From contig NZ_RAVW01000043.1 of assembly GCF_003611585.1 (NCBI RefSeq), positions 1 through 34,313 on the forward strand: a DNA stretch of 34,313 bases, written 5' to 3'. The notes beneath the pieces are model-generated. The model saw only the letters and a list, made by a program, of their open reading frames with translations, made no database searches and was not told the DNA's origin. Origin of the DNA: Corallococcus exercitus (GTDB lineage: Bacteria; Myxococcota; Myxococcia; Myxococcales; Myxococcaceae). A program made the position numbers and the translations under genes. How positions within the stretch are numbered: position 1 is the stretch's first letter; each line of letters opens with the position of its first letter. Positions 8,327 through 14,294 of this stretch are shown one piece after another.

Positions 8327-9229
8327 ATGGCTGAGCGCACCTATCGCATCCACATCGCCGCGGAGCTGTCGGGAGTCCGCGTGGAGCTCATCCGCGCCTG
8401 GGAGCGCCGCTACGGGGTGCTCGTGCCCGAGCGCACGCCTGCGGGCTACCGCGTCTACACCGACCGCGACGTGGCGCTGCTCCGGCGGCTCAAGGCGCTG
8501 ACGGACGAGGGCGTGGCCATCAGCGAGGCGGCGAAGCTGCTGCCCCAGCTGCGCGCGGAGCTGGACGTGCCGCCCCCACCGGTCCCCGACAGGTCGGAGG
8601 AGCGGCTCGGGGCGCGGCCGGAGGAGTGGCGCGCGGAGGTGATGGCCGCGGCGGAGGCGTATGACCAGCCCCGCGTCGCGCGCGTCCTGGACGAGGTGCT
8701 GGCGGCGCTGCCGCCGCTGAAGGCCTTCGAGGACGTGCTGGTGCCGGTGCAGCGCGAGGTGGGCGATGCCTGGCACGCGGGAGCGCTGTCGGTGGCGCAG
8801 GAGCACCTGGTGACGCAGGTGGTGCGCGAGCGGCTGGTGAGCCTGCTGCATGGCGCGCCCCGGGGAGGGCGCAGGCACGCGGTGCTGGCGTGCTTCCCGG
8901 ACGAGGAGCATGAGATTGGCCTGCTGGGCGCGGCGCTGCGGCTGCGCTACGCGGGCATGCGCGTGACGCTGCTGGGGCAGCGCGTGCCCGCGCACGACCT
9001 GAGCGAGACGGTGGCGCGAGCAAAGCCAGACGTGGTGGGCCTGTCGGCGGTGATGAACCGGGGCGCCACGGTGTTCGAGGACGTGCTCACGCGCCTCCAG
9101 GGCGCGCTGCCCAAGGGGCTGCCCCTCTGGGTGGGAGGCCCCGCCGCCCAGGCGCACGCGGACGTCTGCGCACGCCTGGGCGTCAGGCTCTTCACCCACG
9201 AGGACGACTGGGCACGGCTGGCGGGCTGA
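8327..9229 (+). CDS. carH: B12-dependent photoreceptor repressor CarH
   Basis: Adenosylcobalamin-based light-sensing repressor, 300 residues. MerR-type DNA-binding region at residues 5-75 (IRAWERRYG at 22-30), then a four-helix cap with the complete Wx9EH motif (Trp149, Glu159, His160) and a Rossmann domain with ExHxxG (Glu193, His195, Gly198). In characterised CarH proteins the His equivalent to 195 ligates cobalt, dark AdoCbl tetramers bind DNA, and light breaks the Co-C bond and releases it. It starts 12 bp after carA, the first gap in the operon, and lacks a clear Shine-Dalgarno. The last 83 coding bases are duplicated at 11438-11520. Confidence 0.95.
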   Translation: MAERTYRIHIAAELSGVRVELIRAWERRYGVLVPERTPAGYRVYTDRDVALLRRLKALTDEGVAISEAAKLLPQLRAELDVPPPPVPDRSEERLGARPEEWRAEVMAAAEAYDQPRVARVLDEVLAALPPLKAFEDVLVPVQREVGDAWHAGALSVAQEHLVTQVVRERLVSLLHGAPRGGRRHAVLACFPDEEHEIGLLGAALRLRYAGMRVTLLGQRVPAHDLSETVARAKPDVVGLSAVMNRGATVFEDVLTRLQGALPKGLPLWVGGPAAQAHADVCARLGVRLFTHEDDWARLAG

Positions 9230-9232
9230 GCG
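9147..9232 (+). repeat. Direct repeat, carH 3'-end copy 1
   Basis: The last 83 bases of carH plus 3 bases beyond the stop recur at 11438-11523 with a constant offset of 2291 bp. The two copies match at 85 of 86 positions (C at 9184, G at 11475). Homology stops sharply after 9232. The repeat brackets the DUF2019/HNH-toxin/HsdR-tail segment. Confidence 0.95.
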
Positions 9233-9235
9233 GTT

Positions 9236-9610
9236 CTACTCTTCCAGGGGAAGGGTTCCGTTCTTCCATGCGCGCAGGGTCGTCGCCGCACTCACACTCA
9301 GCAGCGTCGGCGGCGGCTCCGCCAACAGGGCAAGCGCACGTTCTGCCTCGCTGGGAGCGAAGCCCAAGGCGGCCGTCGCGGCCCAATACCGCGTCCCTGG
9401 CTCCGGATCGGTCAGCAATACCAGCAGGAGCTTCTCCGCATCGGGCCCACGGGTACGCAGCTCTTTCCTGACGGCTGCCGCGAGAAGGTAGTCCTTGTTT
9501 GCAGCCCGAGTGTCGCGCGCGTTCAACAAATGGCCGTGTCTGGCTGAAACCTCGCGAAAGCGCGCAATCAGCTCCTCTGTCCCTAGCACCTTGAGGTCAC
9601 GTGCTTTCAT
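9236..9610 (-). CDS. DUF2019-like immunity protein
   Basis: Predicted cytoplasmic immunity protein of 124 residues for the toxin encoded just upstream. The sequence is all-helical, with a HEAT-like C-terminal half (DPEPGTRYWAATAALG), and resembles the DUF2019 family (ELIARFREVSARHG near the N-terminus). The ATG at 9610 overlaps the toxin stop as ATGA, which decides this start over an in-frame ATG at 9685 inside the toxin gene. Tight toxin-immunity coupling is the usual layout of contact-dependent toxin pairs. The stop lies 7 bp from the converging carH stop. The immunity role is inferred from position. Confidence 0.75.
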   Translation of the reverse strand: MKARDLKVLGTEELIARFREVSARHGHLLNARDTRAANKDYLLAAAVRKELRTRGPDAEKLLLVLLTDPEPGTRYWAATAALGFAPSEAERALALLAEPPPTLLSVSAATTLRAWKNGTLPLEE

Positions 9611-10941
9611 GGGATGGCTCCGAAATCCTTCAAGGTCTGCAGTCCAAATGCGCGCTGCTGCTCGTAGGATTGCGTCCGAAGCCACTCTCGGACGATCTGA
9701 CCTCCGGAGACAGCCTGTCTAGACGAGTAGTATGAGCTGACCAGCTTGTGGAGTTGCTCGTCGATTGCGATGACATTCTCGGTATTGTGAAGCGCATCGG
9801 GTCCAAAGCGCTGCACGTTCCCGGGCGTCTGCTCGACGATGTGGTGCCATTGTTTCCCGCTGCCCGCGGGTCCCATCGCTTTCTTGAAACCGCTGAAGGA
9901 CTTCCACGCCTTCAAACCGGGCGTTCCAGTGCCGCCTGCCGCACCGTGAGAGGACATGGCCACGGCGACCGGCGCGAGGCCGACCGTGAAGCCGTCCGCG
10001 GCGATGGCGACCGTCTCGACCTGTCCCACGGTCGCGTAGACCACGCCGGCTTCCGCCTCGGCCCGGACCGCGGCCTGGGCCGCCCCTGGCAGGCCCGGAA
10101 GCCTTGCCCCAAGCGTCGCCCCCGTGCTTCCGATGGCCGCCGTCGCCAGCATCACGAAGGCCCGTGCCGCCTGCCGGCCCATCACCTTGCCGAATCGCTC
10201 TCCCGCGCCGCGCAGCTCGTCGAACGTCAGCGCCGCATCCGACTCGGCCATCAGGTGCCGGAAGCCCTGGATGAGCGCCCAGAACGTGTCGATGCCCACG
10301 TAGGCGATGAGCCCCGCCGAGAGCACCGCCGCGACGCCCTTCGTCGCGGGCTCCGGTACCGTCCAGAGCAGTGCGTAGGTGGCTGCCGTCCATAGAGCGG
10401 CCTGCATCAGCGCCTCCGGATTCGCCATGTCCTTCACGGCGTCCCACAGCTCCTCCAGCACCGCCCCCTTCGCCAGCGCGAGCGCCAGGGCGAAGCGCGC
10501 GTCCCCCGTGATGACCGGGCTCTCCTTCAGAAGGCCCAGACAGTCACCGGCCCGTCCGGTCCGTCCGCACCAGCGCAAGTAGGCGCGGGTCAGCTCCACG
10601 TCTGGCTGCGTCTGCTCCGAGGACAGGTGCTCACCGGGCCCGAGCGGGGTGATGCGGCGGCGCTGCACATCCACCAGGTACGAACCGCTCCGGGGCTCCA
10701 CCTCGAACAGGCGCCGGGCGGCTTCCTGGGCACGCGGCGACAAACGGATGTCCCGCGCCAGCCGAGCCACGGCATCCTTCAGGGCCTCCTCATCCAGCAA
10801 GACGCGCCCGGCGGCTCCAGGCGCGCGGGGCACCTGGACGACAGGCGCACCGCGCTCCGTGTCGAGCCGGACGACCTTCGTCGCACCGCTACACCCGGCC
10901 AGCGCCCAGAACAAGGACAGCACCAGCCATGGAAGCCGCAT
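9607..10941 (-). CDS. SitA-like lipoprotein toxin with HNH-like C-terminus
   Basis: Polymorphic toxin of 444 residues. The N-terminal signal ends in a lipobox (ALAGCSG). A long conserved helical carrier follows, with hydrophobic stretches at roughly residues 180-235. The C-terminal 85 residues carry a His-rich nuclease-like motif: WHHIVEQ (His366, His367) then LHNTENVIAIDEQLHKL and SSYYSS, like HNH-superfamily toxin tips. Lipoprotein toxins with interchangeable C-termini and downstream immunity genes match the SitA proteins of M. xanthus, which are passed between kin by outer membrane exchange. I chose the ATG at 10941 because GGAG lies 6 nt upstream and a positively charged start meets the hydrophobic core directly; ATGs at 10959 and 10971 are alternatives. 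It follows the HsdR-like remnant by 36 bp. Confidence 0.82.
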   Translation of the reverse strand: MRLPWLVLSLFWALAGCSGATKVVRLDTERGAPVVQVPRAPGAAGRVLLDEEALKDAVARLARDIRLSPRAQEAARRLFEVEPRSGSYLVDVQRRRITPLGPGEHLSSEQTQPDVELTRAYLRWCGRTGRAGDCLGLLKESPVITGDARFALALALAKGAVLEELWDAVKDMANPEALMQAALWTAATYALLWTVPEPATKGVAAVLSAGLIAYVGIDTFWALIQGFRHLMAESDAALTFDELRGAGERFGKVMGRQAARAFVMLATAAIGSTGATLGARLPGLPGAAQAAVRAEAEAGVVYATVGQVETVAIAADGFTVGLAPVAVAMSSHGAAGGTGTPGLKAWKSFSGFKKAMGPAGSGKQWHHIVEQTPGNVQRFGPDALHNTENVIAIDEQLHKLVSSYYSSRQAVSGGQIVREWLRTQSYEQQRAFGLQTLKDFGAIP

Positions 10942-10977
10942 CCGGAGCTCCAAGCGCATGTCCTGGCCCATGCGAAC

Positions 10978-11351
10978 CTACCGCTGAGGGTCCTCTCCAC
11001 CCGTGCGCACCTTGGACCGCAGGGCCTCCCACAGCATCGCGTGGTTGAGCAGGATGTCCTTGATGCCATTCCGGACGCTCTCGGAGTCCAGCGCCTGCTT
11101 GCTCATCAGCGCATGCGCGTCGAGCGCGTCGATGATGGCACTCATGATCTCTTCCCGAAGATCTGGCGAGTTCGCGAACTGTTCCTTGGTGTTGTTCGCG
11201 GCCTGCTGGGCCAGCGTGGTGGACTCCAGCAACTTCCCCAGCAAGACACTGGGGCAATCCGCTGACCGTTCCCGGTATCGAGATGGACGACACGGGAGGT
11301 CGCACACCCTGACAGCAGGAGCAGCAGAGAAAAAGCGACGACCCATCTCAT
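10978..11351 (-). pseudogene. SitA-type N-terminus fused out of frame to an HsdR-like C-terminus
   Basis: From the ATG at 11351 the sequence encodes a lipoprotein signal and conserved start (LLLLSGCATSRVVHLDTGNG) nearly identical to the AHH toxin at 14214. Homology ends near 11258-11262, after the NGQR codons. Beyond that the toxin frame becomes low-complexity and stops at 11142, while a different frame, open to 10978, encodes a helical segment of about 90 residues (NNTKEQFANSPDL, then MSKQALDSESVRNGIKDILL, then LWEALRSK). That segment resembles the C-terminal helical region of type I restriction HsdR subunits. The reading is a deletion joining a toxin start to an hsdR tail; both are remnants. 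The HsdR assignment is from memory of the family and is the less certain part. Confidence 0.72.
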
Positions 11352-11355
11352 GGAG

Positions 11356-11409
11356 TCCCCGAGGGCGCCTCCCGGAAAATCCGGAGGCGCGGCATCCTGA
11401 CCTTGGGGA
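11356..11409 (-). promoter_or_regulatory. Toxin leader hairpin, copy A
   Basis: The leader of the remnant toxin gene can fold into a two-tier hairpin on the minus strand. The outer arms are 11401-11409 and 11356-11364 (8 of 9 pairs); the inner arms are 11384-11390 and 11365-11371 (7 bp, GCGCCTC/GAGGCGC). The 3' outer arm contains the GGGGA ribosome binding sequence just before the ATG at 11351. The segment 11352-11425 is a diverged copy of 14215-14290, with about 10 differences over some 72 aligned bases. Confidence 0.6.
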
Positions 11410-11437
11410 ATGGCAACTGCAACGGCCCCCCTGGTCT

Positions 11438-11523
11438 CCCAGGCGCACGCGGACGTCTGCGCACGCCTGGGCGTGAGGCTCTTCACCCACGAGGACGACT
11501 GGGCACGGCTGGCGGGCTGAGCG
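11438..11523 (+). repeat. Direct repeat, carH 3'-end copy 2
   Basis: Displaced copy of the last 83 coding bases of carH plus 3 bp, 85 of 86 identical to 9147-9232. It has no start codon or upstream carH sequence and is a fragment. It lies between the copy A toxin leader (to 11425) and the tail of an Imm11 gene (from 11582); 11524-11581 shows nothing recognisable. Confidence 0.95.
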
Positions 11524-11581
11524 CGCCTGGCTGGAAGAGCGCATCCGTCCGTGCCGCGGCATGCTCCAGGGGCAGCGCTTC

Positions 11582-12172
11582 TCACTCGGGGGACGTGTCG
11601 CGCGGCCCCGTCACGCGCTCGAATGACACGCCCAGGTTCCCGACCTCCTCAAGCGCGCTCTTGATCTCTTCGGAGACAATGAACGCGGTCTTGAACTTCC
11701 TGGGGCGCAAGACATGCGCGCCCCCGACCTTCGAGGGGTCGATCCGCAGGCCGTAGATCCAGCGGTACTCCCCTTCGTATTCAGGGAATGAGTCCTGGGG
11801 ACGGTGATGCACCTCCCGGCATCGTGCCTCGTCGATGCAATCAATCATCCGGGTCGCATTGACGACGAAGTACGGCTCGGCTTCTCCCTCTATCGACACC
11901 GGGAACAGTTGAACATCGCCTGGCGCGATGGCCCTGAAGACGTTCGCGACGGCTTCGCTGACGATGGGGGCCTGCTCGATCACGGAGAACACAAATGCGC
12001 GCTTTGCACCCGGATGTGAAATCTGGGTTCTCATGGCCCCAGGGTCTGGAAGCTCGCGACCGTCCGCGAACATCCAAGGCTCATCGAACTCACCACCGCC
12101 TGTAGGTGCAGGAGTCATGACCACCCATTGCGGTACGTCAGCGATACCCAGCCAGTAGAAGTGACGCTCCAC
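11582..12172 (-). CDS. Imm11-type immunity protein (orphan copy)
   Basis: Immunity protein of 196 residues, a paralogue of the gene at 12316-12912. Shared landmarks are PQWVVMTPAP near the start, DPGAMRTQ, APGDVQLFPV, NATRMIDCIDE, YGLRIDPSKVGGAHV, and the C-terminal IVSEEIKSALEEVGNLGV. This pattern matches the Imm11 (DUF1629) family common in myxobacterial toxin loci. The start is a GTG at 12172 with GGAGG 6 nt upstream. Only the eroded last codons of its cognate toxin remain directly upstream (12174-12300), so it probably survives as orphan immunity. The N- and C-terminal thirds are better conserved between the paralogues than the middle, as expected when toxin specificity diverges. Confidence 0.8.
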   Translation of the reverse strand: MERHFYWLGIADVPQWVVMTPAPTGGGEFDEPWMFADGRELPDPGAMRTQISHPGAKRAFVFSVIEQAPIVSEAVANVFRAIAPGDVQLFPVSIEGEAEPYFVVNATRMIDCIDEARCREVHHRPQDSFPEYEGEYRWIYGLRIDPSKVGGAHVLRPRKFKTAFIVSEEIKSALEEVGNLGVSFERVTGPRDTSPE

Positions 12173-12173
12173 C

Positions 12174-12300
12174 TCAGCCCTCCACTTTCACGATGAGACT
12201 GCGCAATGAAGAGCCCGGCGTTAGAAGTTCGTTGGTAATCCGGCAGGCTCCTCCAGCAACCTTGCCCGCATGCCTCTGTTGTCTTACGGGGCGTCACGGT
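12174..12300 (-). pseudogene. C-terminal remnant of an AHH toxin gene
   Basis: Immediately upstream of the orphan Imm11 gene the minus strand encodes ITNELLTPGSSLRSLI and a stop at 12174-12176, clearly matching the end of the intact AHH toxin (IANDLLTPDSGLRRLI then stop). Further upstream, matching codons appear in the other two frames (RLLEEPA against KLLVEELA, then TEAC against KDAC), so small deletions have shifted the frame. About 40 codons are recognisable; the rest of the gene is gone. Its stop lies 1 bp before the GTG of the immunity gene, close to the 3-bp spacing in the intact pair. Confidence 0.78.
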
Positions 12301-12315
12301 CGCGTAACGCGCTGC

Positions 12316-12912
12316 TCACTCAGGGTGGGTATTGTGCGGCCCCGTCACGCGTTCGAATGACACTCCCAGGTTCCCCACCTCCTCAAGCGCCGTCTTGATC
12401 TCCTCGGATACGATCAGCGCGGAGGAATAGCCTTGTATCCGGAAGACCCGGGCTCCTTCTGTCTTGGCAGGGTCGATACGCAGACCATGAATTGCGCGGT
12501 ACGTTCCGACTCTCTCAGGCGCAACTCCGTCTGGAGGATAGATTTGCACCTCCTTGGAGTTCTCTTCATCAACACATTTGAAGCACTTGGTCGCGTTGAT
12601 GACATAGAGGTGCTTGCCTGTCCCTTCAATCTTGATGGGGAACGTCTGGACGTCATCGGGCGCCAGCCTGCGAAAGACATTCGCAACCTGCTCATCCCCG
12701 ATAGGAGTTCTCCCCGAGTTCGCCACCGAGAAGGAGCGCTGCGGCCCCTTACGGAAAGGTCTGCTCGCGAGGGGGCCGGGGTCTGGCAGGCGCCTTCCGT
12801 CCCCGAACATCCAGGGGTCATCCAACTCACCGCCAGATGCCGGAGCAGGCAACTCCAGGACCCACTGATGAACGTCCGCAATCCCGATGTCGTAGAAGTT
12901 GTCGTCAGACAT
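12316..12912 (-). CDS. Imm11-type immunity protein for the AHH toxin
   Basis: Predicted immunity protein of 198 residues, family Imm11 (DUF1629). Landmarks are HQWVLELPAP, DPWMFGDGRRLPDPG, LAPDDVQTFPI, NATKCFKCVDEE, HGLRIDPAKTEGARV and the closing IVSEEIKTALEEVGNLGV. No signal peptide or membrane segment is present, so it acts inside the cell, where a delivered nuclease would act. The ATG at 12912 lies 3 bp after the toxin stop, with GAGGG 7 nt upstream, so the two genes are cotranscribed. The cognate relationship is inferred from this spacing. Confidence 0.82.
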   Translation of the reverse strand: MSDDNFYDIGIADVHQWVLELPAPASGGELDDPWMFGDGRRLPDPGPLASRPFRKGPQRSFSVANSGRTPIGDEQVANVFRRLAPDDVQTFPIKIEGTGKHLYVINATKCFKCVDEENSKEVQIYPPDGVAPERVGTYRAIHGLRIDPAKTEGARVFRIQGYSSALIVSEEIKTALEEVGNLGVSFERVTGPHNTHPE

Positions 12913-12915
12913 CCA

Positions 12916-14214
12916 TCAACCCTCGCTGGGAGCAATCAGACGCCGAAGCCCGGAATCCGGCGTCAGAAGGTCATTTGCAATCTTTGCAAGCTCCTCGACC
13001 AGTAGCTTTCGGCACGCGTCTTTGTTCCTGCATTTTCCTAGCGCATCATTCAGTCTTCGCAACACCGCCTCATGGTATCCGCGCGGGTGTGGCCCCTGAT
13101 GTCCGCCGAGACGAACTTTGTTGGCGACATCATCCAAGGACAGCCCAGCCCGGGCGAAGATTTCTTCGCACAACGGCGTCCAGGGACCGCCTGTCGCAGC
13201 CGAAACCAGATTCTTGTTCGTGCAGATGTGGTGAACGGGCCCTTCGGCATCACCCGGAATCTGGCCGTTCGAATACATCGCGAGAGCCGCGGCGGCCCCT
13301 GGCGCGAGCGCCACGTTGAGCACACCCGCGGCGGGCAGCGAGATGGACGTCACGCCCCCGTTCAGCGCCGCCCCGAGTGAGAAGCTCGCCTCGGCCTGTC
13401 CTCGAAGCGCGGCCTGAGGGAAGCCCGGGAGCCGGGGCCCTTGTGCCGCCATCGCATTCTTTCCGCCAAGCGCCGCCGTGACGAGGAGCACCAGGACGCG
13501 CGTGCCATTCGTGCCGAGCACCTTTCCGAAGCGGTGGCCGATGTCCTGCAATTCGATGACGCTCGTCGCCGTCCCCGCGTCGTCCCAGAGCCGCACGAAG
13601 CCCCGGCCCATCTCCCAGACGGGCACGATGCCGAGGTAGGCCACCATGGCGGCCGTCAGCGCCACGGCGATGGCCTTGGTGACAGGCTCGGGCAGCGTCA
13701 GGGTGAGAAGCAGGCTCAGCGCGGCCGACGTCACCATGGCCTTGAGGGCCGCCGGGTTGAGCAGCTTGCCCACCTCGGCCTCGACGCCCTCCCACACGCT
13801 GTCGAGCGCGAAGGACAAGGCCATGAGCGTGCGGTCCTTGCGCGAGAACGTCAGCCCCGTGCCGCCCACCAGGGAGAGGCAGTCATCCGCGGAGGGGCAG
13901 AGGCGCGCGTACAACGACTCCGGTGAGCTCCCCGAGCCGGAGTCCGCCAGTCCCGCCGAGGACGCGAGCAGCGTCCTGGAGCGCACCCACCCTCGCGCGT
14001 CCGCCGCTTCCGCCTCCCGGAAGGCAACGTCCATGCGCATGTCGAGGATGAGCTGCGTGAGGGCGGACGTGAACGCGTCCTCGCTCACCTGGACCGGGGC
14101 CACCTCCTCCGCCTCGTGGACGACCCTCTGACCGTTTCCGGTATCGATGTGGACCACGCGAGAGGTCGCGCACCCTGACAGGAGCAGCAGGAAAACGGCT
14201 ACACCCAATCGCAT
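12916..14214 (-). CDS. SitA-like lipoprotein toxin with AHH nuclease tip
   Basis: Polymorphic toxin of 432 residues. The N-terminus is a lipoprotein signal with lipobox LLSGC (Cys15) followed by ATSRVVHIDTGNGQR. A variable linker leads to a hydrophobic helical carrier region (about residues 155-215) also seen in the HNH toxin (PEPVTK, DIGHRFGKVLGTN). The C-terminal tip is an AHH-type nuclease: HHICTNKN at 328-335, GGPWTPLCEEIF at 342-353, and GGHQGPHPRGYH ending at His381. AHH domains are predicted metal-dependent nucleases in bacterial toxins. By analogy to Sit proteins it would be lipidated, moved between kin by outer membrane exchange, and kill siblings lacking the immunity gene. The leader at 14218-14273 can hide its ribosome binding site. 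Confidence 0.88.
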   Translation of the reverse strand: MRLGVAVFLLLLSGCATSRVVHIDTGNGQRVVHEAEEVAPVQVSEDAFTSALTQLILDMRMDVAFREAEAADARGWVRSRTLLASSAGLADSGSGSSPESLYARLCPSADDCLSLVGGTGLTFSRKDRTLMALSFALDSVWEGVEAEVGKLLNPAALKAMVTSAALSLLLTLTLPEPVTKAIAVALTAAMVAYLGIVPVWEMGRGFVRLWDDAGTATSVIELQDIGHRFGKVLGTNGTRVLVLLVTAALGGKNAMAAQGPRLPGFPQAALRGQAEASFSLGAALNGGVTSISLPAAGVLNVALAPGAAAALAMYSNGQIPGDAEGPVHHICTNKNLVSAATGGPWTPLCEEIFARAGLSLDDVANKVRLGGHQGPHPRGYHEAVLRRLNDALGKCRNKDACRKLLVEELAKIANDLLTPDSGLRRLIAPSEG

Positions 14215-14217
14215 GGA

Positions 14218-14273
14218 CTCCCCAAGGGCACCTCCCGGAAAATCGAGAGGCGCGGCATCCTGGCCTTGGGGAG
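14218..14273 (-). promoter_or_regulatory. Toxin leader hairpin sequestering the ribosome binding site, copy B
   Basis: On the minus strand, arms at 14264-14273 (CTCCCCAAGG) and 14218-14227 (CCTTGGGGAG) pair perfectly over 10 bp and enclose a second 7-bp stem, 14247-14253 with 14228-14234, whose one non-Watson-Crick position is a G-U pair in RNA. The 3' outer arm contains GGGGAG, 3 nt before the ATG at 14214. The same architecture is kept in copy A. It could act as a translational switch; a role as a protein-binding site is also possible. Confidence 0.6.
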
Positions 14274-14294
14274 CGGCGACTTCAACGAAGCCGT

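Noticed and set aside
7577-9199. 540-codon minus-strand frame across carA and carH
   Set aside because: Low-complexity His/Gln/Arg-rich translation antisense to two clearly recognised regulators.
11438-11520. Second carH gene
   Set aside because: Only the last 83 coding bases are present, with no start or upstream domains; it is a repeat fragment.
9230-14290. Transposon or prophage carrying the toxin array
   Set aside because: No transposase, integrase, terminal inverted repeats or phage genes were seen in the interval, so only the duplication itself is reported.
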